Assembly (NCBI RefSeq): GCF_028372415.1
Contig: NC_092875.1
Coordinates: forward strand, 407,479,239-407,543,238
Direction of reading: 5' to 3'
DNA: 64,000 nucleotides
Source of the DNA: Notamacropus eugenii
Lineage: Eukaryota > Chordata > Mammalia > Diprotodontia > Macropodidae
In this document: positions 44,706 through 57,339 of the stretch, one piece after another
Layout of the letters: every line of letters begins with the position of its first letter
Numbering within the stretch: the first letter of the stretch is position 1
The notes under the pieces: model-generated
What the model was told of the DNA's origin: nothing
The model's database searches: none
What the model saw: the letters and a program-made list of their open reading frames with translations, nothing else
Program-made: the position numbers and the translations under genes

Positions 44706-45284
44706 TTTGAAACACAAAACAAAGAACAGAGGAATCCAGGATTAAAAAGCCCTAAGCTTCAAATTCCAAGGTGTATAGTGTTTAAATTGGACTATTCCAA
44801 TGACAAACTACATATCCTACAAGTGATCAGGAGGAAGAGATTTAAATACAAAGGAAATTAAATTTAAAAAACCCCCAATAATATTCTACACCCACCAGAA
44901 ATCAAAGAAAGGAATAGGATAATGTAGTCTAAAAAGCAAAGAATCACAAGTTGTAATCCCAAGTAACATACCCTGTCAACCTGAGACCAATCACTGATGA
45001 AAAAATGATGTATATTAAATCAAAGGGAGGCATTTATAGCATTCCTACAAGAAAATAGACATGAGCAGACCATTTGGCTTGCTTCCTTCAGGAGATCAAA
45101 TATCCATATATGAAAGGGTTAATACCTTGTATGTAAAACCAGTGAGTTGGAAGAGCTGTGAGGTGTCACACTTATGCCATCAGATAGTAAGTGGCTAGCA
45201 AAATTCTGAGCTCCCAAGTGCTACCCCAATCAGATTAAATTGTAATTGGGAAATCTTTACCCAAATAAGTAAAGGTATTATTGG

Positions 45285-45535
45285 TGTTGTTCAGGCAATT
45301 TTTCAGTCATGTCCATCTCTTTGTTATCCCTTTTGGGGTTTTCTTGGCAGAGATACTGGAGAGTTTGCCATTTCCTCCTTCAGCTCATTTTATAGATGAG
45401 GAAACACACGCAAAGAAGGTTAAGTGACTTGACCAGGGTCACACAACTAGGAAGTGTCTGAGGCCAGATTTGAACACATGAAGAGGAGTCTTTCTGACTC
45501 CAGGCCAGGAATTCTATCTGTTGTACTGTCTAATG
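45285..45535 (-). repeat. tRNA-derived SINE (copy B)
   Basis: 'ggtgttgttcaggcaatttt' through 'ccagggtcacacaactagga'; matches 6350-6612. Confidence 0.75.
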
Positions 45536-45932
45536 TTCACTTGTGGTTTTCTAAGTCAATATGCTGCTTTGAGGATCCATTTTTATTTCAATTTGACACC
45601 ATTAAATTAGATGACCTCCAAGGTCCTTCTACAGATCTGAATCGATGAGCTACTTAGTATTTGGGTAGGTATCACTAGAATCAGCACTGGTATCCAATTG
45701 TAGTTTCTTTTCATTCTGATGTCTTGGTTACATAGAAGAATCTGCTTGTATTGTGGAATGATGTGTGAAATCCCCATTAAATGATGAGGGCTACTCTTTA
45801 TGTGTCTTGACTTCCAGGGATGAGGGCTAGCACTGCAGCAGGTGATATGCAAATTCTATAAAAGCCCAGCCCTGTTATTACTCAGATTTCCCTGTTGCTA
45901 GAATGTATGCCATTGAATATAGAGATGTGAAG

Positions 45933-46110
45933 AGCTGGGCATGATGGTGCACACCTATAAAACCTGCTACTGAGAGACTCAAGCTCTTGAGTTCAGGAAC
46001 TTGGAAATATAATGGGCTAAGCTAATCAATAGCGTACATTAAGTCCACCGCCTATATGATAAACTGTTTAGAATTGAGAGCCACCAAGCTTTTGAAGAAA
46101 AAGCTGAAAG
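45933..46110 (+). repeat. 7SL RNA-like sequence (copy B)
   Basis: 'agctgggcatgatggtgcac' and 'cattaagtccaccgcctata'; matches 7011-7200, with a deletion after 'gagagactcaagctc'. Confidence 0.5.
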
Positions 46111-46279
46111 TGATCATGAGCCCATGCTGACTGGTCCTACTACAACTCTGTTAAACAGTCTCAACTGGGCCCTCAGAGCAGCATGGCCATCCTATTACAC
46201 CTCCCTAATTTACTCTCATTCCCACTCACCTTAGTGGCTTTTACAAATCTTTTCATTCTTCTTCAAACCTCCCATGGTT

Positions 46280-48065
46280 CCTTTTCTTTCTCATCTAAGT
46301 ATCATGCCTCATATTTCACTGAAAAAAAAATTGAGGGCGTTTGCTGAGAGCTCCCTCTACTCCTCTCCTCCTCACCTCTCATCACTAAGATTTCTTCTGG
46401 CCCTTTTTCTTCCTTTATCACTCTATCACATGAAGAGGTGGCCCTTCTTGGTCAAATATTCTACATTTGTAAATGTTTCCATTCCATTGTATCTCCTGCA
46501 ACAGATTGCCCACCCCACAGTCTGCATTCTCTCACTTATTTTCAATTTCTTTTTGTCTGCTGGCTACTTCTCTGTTGCTTACAAACATGTCCGAGTCTCC
46601 CTTATCCTCAACAAACCTTTACTTGATACATCCACCCTAGTTTATTATTATCCCATGCCTCTCTGTGCCCTTTGGGGTTAAGCTCCTTAAAGTCACTGTC
46701 CCTCTGCTTCCTTTCCTTTCACTTCTGTCCTCAGTCTAGCTTCCAAACCCATCCTTTAACTGAAAGTGCTCTCTCAATTATTTCCAATGACCTCTTATTG
46801 GTAATTGTGGTAATTAACAGTCTAAAAGGTCAAATCTAATGACCTTCTCTTAATCCTCATCCTTCTTGACCTCTTTGCAGCTTTTGACACCTTTTCTTTG
46901 ACTCTTCCCTCTTAGGTTTTTTTTGATATAACTCTATCCTGGTTCTTCTGTTTAATCTCTCCTTCTCTATCTCTTTTGCTAGATCTTGGTCCGTCACACC
47001 CCTTAACCATGAGAGTCCCCCAAAGCTTTGTCCTGGCACCTCTTTTCTTCTTCCTCTATACTATTTCACTTAGCGATCTCTTCAGCTTCTACATACTGAG
47101 CTATCACTTCTGTGCACATGATTCTCCGATTTGTAGAACCCTCACTTGTAGAACCTCCTGATCATCTGTCTTGCATCTCTAGATGTCCTTTTGTACATCT
47201 TGAACTGAATGTCTAGTAGTCATCTTAAACTCAACATCCCCCCAACTGAGATTATTATTGTTTCCCCAAAACTTTCTCCTCTTCCTCCTGTCCCTATTAC
47301 TGTGAAGGGTCCTGCCATTCTCCTAGTCACCAGACTCATCACCTAGTGTTTCTTCCTTGACTCCTCATTCACTCTCCTCTATTCCTCCCCATCTTCTCCC
47401 CATCAGCAGGTAAACTCGTGATCATGCAGAGCCTTGGCAAGGGAGCTCATGCTCCCATCACTGTGCCCCTGCCCCATCATAGTCCACCATGCAGACCTGC
47501 AAGGGAGGGAGTGTGCTAGGGTTGTGTTCTCCATGAGACCTGGAGAATCCCAGAATCTCAGTTGCTAATCTTGTTGTTTCTATCTTAGTAACATCTCTCA
47601 CATAACTTCTTTCCTTTGACTCTTCAACCACCTTGGTACAAGCTCTCATCACCTTATGTCTAAACCAATGCAATAGCTCGCTGGTGGGTCTGCCTGCCAC
47701 ATACCTCTCCTCACTCCAGTCCACCTTCCTTTCTACTGCCAAAATGACCTTTTTAAAGATCAGGTCTAATCATGTCACTCTTCCCCCATTCAATTAAGTC
47801 CAGTGTCCCTCTTTTGTTTTTAGGATCAAACATAAAACCCTCTTTTTGGCTCTTAAAACCCTCTTCCATAGGCCCTTTCTACTTTTCTAGTTATTTTACA
47901 TGGTAGGCCTATCTCTACAGCTAATGTGTTCTGTTATCTTGTGACTTTTGGTTTCTCCCAACTCTGGGCATTTTCACTGGCTGCCTCAAACCTGGAATAT
48001 GCTCCCTCCTCATCTATGCCCCCTCACTTCCCTGGTTTTCTCCAACACTCAGCTAGTCTCACTTT
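46280..48065 (+). repeat. L2 LINE with reverse-transcriptase region
   Basis: Sense L2. 'ccttcttgacctctttgcag' gives the LDLFAAFDTF-type RT motif; 'atgagagtcccccaaagctt' is the VPQ-S region; it runs on through 'acatcttgaactgaatgtc' to 'ggctgcctcaaacctggaat'. Many frame breaks. A short foreign stretch lies at about 47415-47560. Confidence 0.75.
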
Positions 48066-48084
48066 CTGCAAGAAGCCACTCTCT

Positions 48085-49030
48085 AGGAGCAGCTAGGTGG
48101 CACAGTGACAGCACCTGACTTGCAGTCAGGAGCACCTAGATTCAAATGCAGCCCCAGATACTTACTAGGTGTTTGACCTTGGGCAAGTCACTTATCTTCT
48201 TTCAGTCTCAGATTCATCATCTATAAAATGGGGATAATAGTAGCTTTTATTTCTCTGTCGAGGTTTCAACTCTGAGACACCAAAAACTGTTGGGGTTTCA
48301 TGATATGTTGGGGTAGAACCATCTCAAAGAATTCAGAGTCAGATCACCTTTCATATAGGTATACGTATTTATGTAGAGTGATGCCTTTCATGAAGTGAGC
48401 TAAGTTCCAGGAGGAACCAAAAACTTCAGACAAAGCAAAATGGATTTTTATAGGGTAAAGATGCAATTTCATAACAGTAATTTATATAGAATATATGAAT
48501 ATGACTAATATTAAAAAGGCAGGAAGAGTTTAAGGGATTAGGTAATAGGGAAGAGGTCCATTCTATGGTTTGGTGGTTAAACATTCTGGTCATACTGCCC
48601 TGTGATGTGATTGGTTAGCTATTGTGGTCCTGTCTGGTTAAGATGGATAGTTAGGTATTGTGGTCCTGTCTTGGGTTAGATGGATGATGTGATTGTGATT
48701 GAATATAAGAACATACCTGTTCAAATATGTGGGAATGGGTCTGAGGGCAGTAACTAGGTAGAGGCAGTGGCTGGGTTCCCATCACATAGACACACCTGCT
48801 GTTTCTGTGGGAACTAAGAGTTCAGGGACATGCTGGTTGTTCTAGTGAGCAGAGAGGCATACATGAAGCAGTTAAGACTTTGTAGGGTGAGGAAAAGAGG
48901 GGCAGGGTTAGGTAGGTATAGAGGGCTAGATAGGATCCCATCATCACAGAGTTGTGAGGATCCAGTAAAATAACATAGGTAAAGCATTTTGAAAACCTTA
49001 AAATATTTTACAACTGCTAGAGGTTAATAT
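48085..49030 (+). repeat. CORE-SINE interrupted by an LTR
   Basis: The left part 48085-48250 ('gcagctaggtggcacagtga' to 'gataatagtagctttt') and right part 48947-49030 ('gagttgtgaggatccagt' to 'ttttacaactgctag') join into one SINE once 48256-48946 is removed. Confidence 0.75.
48256..48946 (-). mobile_element. Solo LTR inserted in a SINE
   Basis: About 690 bp with TG...CA ends. On the minus strand 'accctataaaaatcc' is the TATA region and the AATAAA-like signal (complement near 48366) follows. Insertion into a recognisable SINE fixes its limits to a few bases. No clean target duplication seen. No retroviral genes remain. Confidence 0.65.
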
Positions 49031-49720
49031 ATAACCTTGGTAACATTTGAGAGATCAATGGTAACCCAGCTAGTAAGTGACGGAGTTTGACCTTGAACTT
49101 GGGTCTTCAAAGTTAGCTGCTTTTCTCATTATACTAAGTTACTGGCTTCATGCTTATCCACCAGACTGGAGTGAGGGAACACTGAACGATGAAAACTCAT
49201 GAGGATCACATCAAAGTTCCCTATTGGGGTTGGGGATGGGAGAGTGAGGTATCATCTCGTCAGTTAGACACTGTCTATGGCTAGAGGTCTCTCTGTGGTT
49301 TGATTTCTCAGTAATGAAAGATTAAATGAGCTTAATGTGGAAATGACTTCCCTCACTACTCCCCAAGGTGTGACATCTTCTAGTCTTTTCTAGTACCCAA
49401 TCTACAATCACTTGAGAGCTCATGACAACTCCAGTGGGTCTGTACATTAGCTACCCTTTCTTTACTCTGGCATAATTAGAGAGGAAGCTGGTCTTTATCT
49501 CTTCTCTTCAATAAATACTCATTTCTGTCCCTGTTGTTTTACTTTTGTTATATTCCTATCTGAAATGCCCTTCTCTCTTCTCTTTGCCTGTCCATATCCT
49601 AGCCACCCTTCCCACTCAAGATCCACCTCATTGGTGCAACCTTCATTGATAATGCCAGTCAACATAGATGACTTCTGGGTAATTCTATACAGTTATATAA
49701 TTAGGTATATAACTTGTTGT
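49030..49720. other. Intergenic, little recognised
   Basis: 49500-49680 resembles an L2-type 3' tail in part ('tttcttcaataaatactc', 'ccctgttgtttt'). Otherwise nothing recognised. Confidence 0.35.
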
Positions 49721-49965
49721 TCAGTTGTTTTTTAGTTGTGTCCAACTGTTTGTCACCGTATTTGGGGTTTTCTTAGTGAAGATATTGGAATGGTTTGCCA
49801 TTTCCTTCTCCGGTTCATTTTATAGATGAGGAAACTGAGGCAAACAGGGTTAAATGACTTGACCAGGGTCATAGAACTACTAAGTGTCTAAGCAAGATTT
49901 GAACGCAACAAGATGAGCTTTCCAGATTCCAGACCCAACATTCTATCTACCAAGCCAGATAGGTG
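49720..49965 (-). repeat. tRNA-derived SINE
   Basis: 'ttgttgttcagttgtttttt' to 'ctatctaccaagccagatag'; full-length minus copy. Confidence 0.8.
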
Positions 49966-50560
49966 TCCAGTTAAATAATACGATTATACAATTAGTCTCT
50001 TTACTAATCCCAGCTTCTGAGAAAATTACTCATTGCTTCCTCCTCTCTTTGCAATACATTTTAAGTAACTAATCTCATAAGCATGAAAATCTCAAAGCTG
50101 GAGTTTAGTTATATGAATGTAGTTTAGCTAAATACAACCATTATTCATTACCGTAGAAGCAAAAGAAATCAAATCAAATATAATGAAGTAATTATTGTGT
50201 AGGTGACATATCCTTAACTTGTCCCACACCCTGGTCACCTTTACCCAATCTACAAGCATGTCTCAACCCTTTTCATCTTTTTTTTTAATCACCTAGAATT
50301 TTATGGATAGACTTTACTTACTTTCAACTTGGGTCCCATGACTTATCACATGGGGCATAGCTAGAGTGCCCATTACCCTTTCTTACCTCCCCTAGCCTTT
50401 AGAGCTGGCACCATACGCTGTGGCACTTCAGTCTACTGCTAAGTGTTTGATTATATGTTCTTAGGGTCTTCTCTGTTTGTTTCAGGTGTAAGTATTTTCT
50501 CCTGATTTAGAGAGCAGAGGGTGTGTCATATTCTATTTGGTATTTGTTCTAGTGCATGGG

Positions 50561-50647
50561 TGGGGAACCTTCACTCTTGGACTCAGTCAAAGGGCCCACT
50601 TGAGGATCTAGAGGGCCACATGTGGCCTGGAGGCTGTAGGTTCCCCC
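50561..50647. mobile_element. Short DNA-transposon MITE
   Basis: 87 bp bounded by GGGGAACCT and its perfect complement AGGTTCCCC, with internal 'ggactcagtcaaagggccca' and 'gagggccacatgtggcctgg'. An internally deleted copy of a palindromic element common in mammals. Confidence 0.6.
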
Positions 50648-50649
50648 CA

Positions 50650-51690
50650 TTCCTGTCCAAGAGCCTAAGGCAATGTTTAGGGAAGTAGCTTCTCAATCAA
50701 TATAACCCTATTTCATTTACCAAAACCTTTGGGAATAAAACTACTTTATGACAGTCAGTCTTATTTTGAAAAAAATTTCATCTAAAGTCAAGTTAAGGAG
50801 AGCTGCACAGCTCATAGTTCCAAAGCAAGTCATACAAACGATCCCTCTCTTCAGATGCCCAGTGCCAGTCCCCTCATTTAACCCTCCCATTCCCTGCCCC
50901 CTTACATTTAATCTTGAAATTTGTTTGACTTTTTATACTTTAAAATTCAGCTTGAGTGAGTTTTCCATCAATAAGACATTTTGCATTTTAAACCTTTTGT
51001 GTCTAGTTGTGTTAAATGAATTTCAGGAACCAGTAAGCAATTGGGGAGATACCTTTTCAGAACTAGGAATGTCCTGCAATTATTCAACTCCAGAGGGAAT
51101 CTCTAAAGGCAAACTGGTTTATTTCTCTCATGGTGATGGGTGAGATGGATCAAAAGCCATTGATGCCTCTTACCGAACTCCCCTCTCACTCCTTGCCTTC
51201 CTGAGGACAAGATACTGATACTTGTCTGCTTTCCATCTGCCCCAACCAAGGCCTTCTTTAACCCTGGACCCCTTTGGAAAAGAATCCCTCCACCTCCCAT
51301 CCCCCAAGGGCCTTCTTCAGATTGCAGATCTCTTGTCTTTTCCCAGAAGATCCTCCCACCTCCTATAGCATTTAATCTCTCTTTATCCAGAGGCTTCCCC
51401 TCTTACCTACAAACATGTACCCTTCTTCTTTAAAAAACAAAAACCAAACAAGTAAATAACCTTCATTTGACCCTGCCATCCCTGAAAGAGCTCTTATATC
51501 TTTTGTCCCTTTCACAGGCAAACATTTGGAAAATTCTATTTACTTCATTTCCTTTACTTCCTCTGCACTCACTTTTAAAAATGCTTTATTTATTATGAAC
51601 TTAACTGTCAAAAAACACAAACATTTCAATATATGAAGAATAGGAAACTGGATTATATAAGAAATTGTGAACTTTTGCTATGTGCAGTTA
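50650..51690. other. Intergenic, no gene recognised
   Basis: Contains a 131-codon plus-strand frame (50748-51143) with no recognisable domain; 51150-51560 is pyrimidine-rich and may be an old L2 piece. Nothing supports a gene. Confidence 0.4.
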
Positions 51691-51765
51691 TATATATGTG
51701 TGTGTGTATATATACATATATACATACATACATACATACATATATATATAACATACACACACATT
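51690..51765 (+). repeat. AT/TG/ACAT microsatellite
   Basis: Alternating purine-pyrimidine run of about 75 bp. Confidence 0.85.
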
Positions 51766-52579
51766 TAGTATAGGGGATGAATCCTGTTATTTCAATAATA
51801 TAGGGAACTCCAGAATGCATGAGGAAATGACTTCAGAGCATTTATCTTTGATGATCTGATGGTGTGAAATAGAACTTAGCTTTGTTTTAACTTGCTTTTT
51901 TTCCTTCTCCTGAATGATTTGGAGTAGAGGTTTCCAAATGTATTTGGCCTACTACTTCCTTTAAAAAAAATTACTCAGTGCCACCCCCTGGAAATCTGCT
52001 TTCTCTAATCTTTTAAATTTTTTTTTTTGAAATTTGCATCATTTAAAAAATCTTAAATTTAATAATTTCTGCATTGAAATTATGATGATACAATACTGTG
52101 CCATGTAACCTTATAGTATCATACTGTAAATAAGCCATTAAATGCACATATTCCTGCCTATGCCAGCTAGACTTCCTGACAATGCCCAACACACTAACCT
52201 GCCAACACTTGCTTGTTAAGACCTGTTGGCAGTCTTGATCACTGATCACTTATAACTTGCATTTTGTGTGTTTATTTGGAAAATAATGTAATCAGTATGA
52301 CTTTATCTCTTTTACACAACAGATGAAACATGTAGGAACAGTTTTTCAAAATTTTCTACTCTTCGACATCCTGCCCCCCATTGCACTTGAGGCTACTCCT
52401 GGCCCTTGATTTGTTCCAGTGCCCCCCACCCTAGGAGGTGGTTTTACCCACTTTGGGAACCTCTGAGGGAAATTTAAAGTATGATTGTTGTTTATTGCTT
52501 GATTGCTTTCTTTGACAATTGAAGTGCTTGTCATTACCATTACTCTCTCTGCTAGAGAATTCCTTCTATCCCTAGGTTT

Positions 52580-52760
52580 CCTGTGTACTAGAACTAAGGC
52601 ACATGGCAGAGAGGAAACAACCCTGGGATTTGAATCTTTTATCTTCTGCTGTTGCTATGGTATGACCTTGGGTGAGTCATTTAACTTCAGTAGGCATTCA
52701 TTCTCTCATTGATAAAGCTAGAAAATTAGATTAGATGACCTCTAATTTCTTTTCTGCCTC
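52580..52760 (+). repeat. MIR
   Basis: 'gggatttgaatcttttatct' and 'accttgggtgagtcatttaa'; 3' end degenerate. Confidence 0.6.
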
Positions 52761-52789
52761 TGCTGTATCCTGATGCATCTAACATAAGC

Positions 52790-53260
52790 TCACAACCCTT
52801 TTTAGGCTAGGCAGATTTCAGAAAAACCTGGAAAGACTTATATGAACTGATGCAAAGTGAAATGAACAACATTGTATGATAATTAATTATGAACGATTTA
52901 ACTCTTCTCAGCAACACAATGATCCAGGATGAAAAATGCTACCCACAGCCAGAGAAAGAATTGATGAACTCTTGAATGAAGATTGAAGTATACTATTTTC
53001 ACTTTATTTTTTTGTGTGTGTATGTGGTTTTTTTGTCTATTTCTCCTTTCACAACATGACTAATGTGGAAATATGTCTTACATGATTACATATACATAAC
53101 ATCAAATTGCTTAGTGTTTTAGGGAGAGGGGGAGATAAGAAGGGAGAAGGGGAGGGAAGGAGGAAAGGGGAAAAATTTGGAAATTGAAATTTAAAAAAAG
53201 AATGTTAAATATTGTCCTTACATGTAATTTAAAAAAATAAAATATTATTAAAAATAAAAA
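52790..53260 (+). repeat. L1-type 3' end
   Basis: 'aaaacctggaaagacttata', 'gaactgatgcaaagtgaaat', 'catgactaatgtggaaata' and a terminal 'aataaaatattattaaaaat'. Same family as 37710-38265. Confidence 0.8.
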
Positions 53261-54370
53261 AGTTTTTGCTTCTAGTAGTTACAAGGAAATAAACAAGGGT
53301 TAATAAAATATCAAAGCAATGAGGAAAAGTCACAGTTACAAGAATTCTTCAAAAGGTTATTCTTCACTGAAACATAATAAAGTTAGACTTAACCTTTCTT
53401 GGTTCCTATTTTCTTTCACTGACATCATCATGGTTCTTATTGTAAGATGTTTTAATACTCCTAAGCAAGACTTTTTATCCCTCTTTTTATTCCCATGTCT
53501 GGTTTAATCATATGTAAAAATGTAAAATCCATTCTTAACTCCAACAGTGCTGTACAAAAACAGACAGTAGGCTGGATTTGGCCTAATATGTCTTAAGGCT
53601 CTGAAGAATTGACCTCTGTTACTCTGTCCCCATTTGTGTTCATATACTATCAAAGAAAGGGCAGAAGTTTCTGTAGAAGTTTCCTGAGATGTGGTTCCTT
53701 TACAGCAGACAACTACCACCTTCCTACCAAGGAATATTTGCTTTGTGTGGATGATGGCTCAGGAGATGGCCATACCCATCAAGCACCAGGATCTGCCCCA
53801 CTACTATTGGGGAAAGCAAGTTCATTTACTTTTGAGAGAGACTTTGTAGAGTGGTGCTTCAATTTCACCATCCATAGGACAGCTCTCTGAGGCTTTTGAC
53901 TAACCCAACTTTCCTTGGGCATTTCTGGCAGGAAGCTCTGAAGACCAGCATTCCCTTCCCATGTTGTTGATTGCCAGCAGGTTGTTCTTGTTAACATCTC
54001 TCCATTCTTCTTCCTTGAAAAAATCACTGATATAATAATTTCCTTTAAATTGCCTTAATATTTCTCCCCATCTCTACCAGGGAGTCATTCCATAGAATAG
54101 AATAAAAAGATAAAAAGATTTCAGTGAAAACAACCAACATGGCAACTGAGCCTGACAGTGTGCACTCTACTCCCCCCCACATTGTCCCCTTCTTCTCTAT
54201 GGACCCCTTTCCTTTCAAGGGCAAAGCTTCAGGTAAAGGGGATCACCTTCATTCAGGAGAAGTAGTCACCAAAACAAGTTGGTTCCTCCCTTTGGAGTAC
54301 TGATACAGAAAGAAGCTGTCCTTTCTAGTGACTTATGACAAATACTAATATCTAAAATGGGTCTTATATG
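53260..54370. other. Unassigned intergenic sequence
   Basis: Open frames of 93 (plus, 53609-53890) and 82 codons (minus, 53779-54027) overlap and are unsupported. A 'ggctggatttggccta' phrase suggests a decayed DNA-transposon piece near 53565. Confidence 0.4.
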
Positions 54371-54630
54371 AATTCTGCCTAAGTGGTGCAGTGGAAAGAG
54401 TGCTGGTTTTGGAATCAAGAAGACCAGAGTTCAAATTTGACCTTAAGTAATTGCTAACCTTGTGACTCTGGACAAGTAATTTAACCTCTATTTGCCTCAC
54501 TTTCCTCAACTGGAAAATGGTGATAATAACAGGACCTACCTCCCAGAGCTGTTGTGAGGATCAAATAAAGTAAAATTTATGTGCTTAGCCCAGTGCTTGG
54601 AACATAGTAGGTTCTTTATAAAAACTTCTT
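54370..54630 (+). repeat. MIR/CORE-SINE
   Basis: 'aagtggtgcagtggaaagag', 'agagttcaaatttgacctta' and 'ggacctacctcccagagctg'. Near full length. Confidence 0.8.
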
Positions 54631-54879
54631 CCCCTCCCCATTGACTTACCCAAATCCAAAATGTGGGGGCTAAATCTGAAGTGAAGTTTCCCCTGGGGCA
54701 GGCTTTCCCAAGCTACAGTCCAAGGACATTCATGGGGGCTATGGACAGATTTCAGGAGGCTCATCTATTTGGGAGGGAAGAAAAATCACATCTTTATTTT
54801 CACTAACTTCTAATCGAGTTGGATCATTTCCTTCTTTTTTTGTGGGGGAGTTGGTCCAAGCAAGTTACCATGGGCAGTT

Positions 54880-55050
54880 CCCACTGCTGATGGGTATAGA
54901 ACTATACTAACTAACTTTAACTAGCTCCATTTCCAACCTGGGCCATGTGATTCCTTCCTTAGGCTCCTGGAGGCTCACCATAATGGTGCTGGAATTAATT
55001 CTTCTAGCCTCTAATTGTGCATGGTCTTCTTCAGCAATGAAAGACAAACA
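54880..55050 (+). repeat. SINE tail related to 56403-56650
   Basis: 'catggtcttcttcagcaatg' with 'aaagacaaaca' matches the 3' end of the second copy; the left part is diverged. Confidence 0.4.
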
Positions 55051-55059
55051 CACATTCCC

Positions 55060-55196
55060 TGGGCAAGTCACTTAACCCTGTTTGCTTCAGTCTCCTCACC
55101 TGTAAAATGAGTTGGAAAATGAAATGACAAACACCCCAGCATCTCTGCCAAATGGGGTTATGAAGAGTTGGACACAACTGAAACAACTTAACAACA
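55060..55196 (+). repeat. tRNA-derived SINE, 5'-truncated
   Basis: 'cctgggcaagtcacttaacc' to 'ttaacaacaa' tail. Confidence 0.75.
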
Positions 55197-55509
55197 ACGT
55201 GTGTGTGTCTTTCAAAAGGTTGTTCATTCACTTTCCTGTCTACTGGCATATTGTACATTCTGCGCTTGGAAAAACAGCATCTCAATTCTATGAAAATATT
55301 TCAGCAATACACATTCTGCTGCTTTCCAGCATTCCACATCCTGACCCTAAACCCAATGCACACCTAAAACTCCCTTCATGCCAGAATGAAGACAGTGTAA
55401 AATCCCCAAAAGTAACACTATCACCCTAACTTTTCCTCCAAGACACAGTTCGTTTAGATTTATATGTTTTTTGTGCGTGTGAAGAGTGTTCCCATGAAAA
55501 AGCTGGAAC

Positions 55510-55690
55510 CCTTTTTAAAGGATTTATAGATTCAAAGAGCTTTAGAACTGGAGAGAACACCTTGTCCAAGACTCTTGTTTTTGGATGTGAAAACTGAGGC
55601 TCAGGAGGTGAAGTGATCCATTCAACATAACACAGCTACTCAGTGATACAACCATCAGACTTAGAAATCAGACCTCTTGACCCCTGGTTC
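55510..55690 (-). repeat. MIR, degenerate
   Basis: 'gtgaaaactgaggctcagga' and 'ataacacagctactcagtga'. Confidence 0.55.
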
Positions 55691-56289
55691 AATGGTTTTT
55701 CTACTGCACACTCCATGTTTCATTCTATTGAATAGACAGACTGCAATATTCCATTGCTCTCCACACAATGTCAAGAAAATGAAAGAAAAAATCCCTAACC
55801 CTTTGAAAGCACTCTGCAGAGGATGGATGGGTGAAGGAGGGTTATACCAAAAGGACAGGTACAGATGGGTTATAAATTACACAGTAATCCATTACATTAA
55901 TACCACAATTTATTGTTCTATTTTCCAGTTGTTGGGCATAATAAGTTATTTCCAGTACTTCTATAAAAAATAGAGCAGTTAAGGATATTTCTGAATAGCC
56001 AAGTCTTTATTTATTTATTTTGCGTTTACAACATTTCAGTTCCACAGCTTTTGAGTTTTTCCTCAACACAGTGTACAATCTGATACAGGCTTTTTATCTG
56101 AGCAGATAAGTCTTTTTTCCCCTTTTTTATGTCTTAAGGACAAAGTCCCTAGCATTATGGGCAGAGGGTTAAAAGAAATGACCAGTTTTGTGACTCATAC
56201 AGGGCATGGAATTTAAACTTATACAACTAGTCATTCACCTATATTCAAGTGCAAGAATTTTCCTATCACCTGTATAATCGACCATTAGA

Positions 56290-56400
56290 TCCAGGGTTAT
56301 TAACTTTTTGTGTCATGTGCTACTCCTTTGGCAATCTGTCTGGTGAAGCCTATAGACCCCTTGTCATCATAATGTATTTAATTGATTGAAAAAAATAAGC
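56290..56400 (+). mobile_element. hAT-like repeat fragment
   Basis: 'ccagggttattaactttttg' and 'aagcctatagaccccttgtc' match the left side of the 18890 repeat. Confidence 0.5.
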
Positions 56401-56402
56401 TG

Positions 56403-56650
56403 GGTATGGTGGCACTAGCCAGGAAGGCCTGCTACTAGAGAAAGCAGAAGATGGTGGATAGCTAGAATATTACCCTGGGTCATCTCCAGTCATCCTGATG
56501 AATATCTGGTCCCGGGATTCAGATGGCTATGGAGAAGCGAGGCTGGTGACCTGCACAGCCCTCCCTCACTCAAAAACAAAGTCAAGTGCAAAGTCATGTC
56601 ATCATTTCTCTGATAGCATGGTTGTCTTCGGCAATGAAGGATGAACACAT
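56403..56650 (+). repeat. SINE with 7SL-like 5' end
   Basis: Starts 'agctgggtatggtggcacta' and ends 'catggttgtcttcggcaatg' with 'aaggatgaacaca'. The beginning recalls 7SL; the 3' half is a distinct tail also seen at 54990-55050. The marsupial family name is not known to me. Confidence 0.45.
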
Positions 56651-56889
56651 ATCTATATATTTATCTCTATAAATCTATATATACATAGATATGTGTCTAG
56701 CAGATTTCCATAATATGCATTATGGAGTAATTTGATATAATATCTTCATATAATAACTTTTACATATTTTCAGTTTCACATTCATAGTTAAAATTACTTT
56801 AAAAAAATTCTACACTTTCTGAAGTTTTCACTTCCTTGGATTTTGTTGATCAGGTTAAAGACAGCATAAGGCTGAGAATGTCATTGTCC

Positions 56890-57090
56890 TGGATCATCTT
56901 GTGGTACAGTAGAAAGAAAACCGGATTTGGAGTCAGTGACCTTGATTTGAATTTTTCTTACTACTTACTCATGTGATGTTGGGCAAGTCACCGGGCCTTG
57001 GTTTCTCCATATGTAAAATAAGGGGATTGGATTGGACAGTGTCTAAAGGCCCTTCCAGACTGAAATCTAATAAGATTCTGTGATTTTGCC
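56890..57090 (+). repeat. MIR
   Basis: 'gatttggagtcagtgacctt' and 'ttgggcaagtcaccgggcct'. Confidence 0.7.
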
Positions 57091-57339
57091 CCCCTCGTAG
57101 TAGGGTGTATTTGGGGGGTGTGAGAGGACAAATGGGGGTCTATCACCAACTCTAAGGAGCTGAGACAAAAATCTTGTATAGTCATGGAGTCTTAAAGCAT
57201 TGAACTGCTGGAGTTAAAAAGGGACCTGAAGTTTCCTCCTCCCAATCTAAGATAAAGAAATGCTTCCTGTCCTTTTAAACTCTCTCTCCCCCAAGATGAG
57301 CCTCATCTTTAAGAAGCTGTGAAATCCCAGTCATTTTAA

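Larger units (their letters stand above)
41290..46277. repeat. Composite repeat block, copy B
   Basis: Partner of 2480-7362, offset about 39 kb, same orientation. It contains all the same components: L1 3' part 41480-41730, HAL1-like region 41930-43440, MIRs 42720-42930 and 43440-43690, 5' UTR to about 44390, L1 ORF2 piece 44480-44705, SINE 45285-45535, 7SL-like 45933-46110. About 200 bp near 41730-41880 have no match in copy A. Ends at 'cctcccatgg' like copy A. Confidence 0.8.

Noticed and set aside
46274..46681. 135-codon plus-strand frame
   Set aside because: Within an L2 LINE; no intact RT frame.
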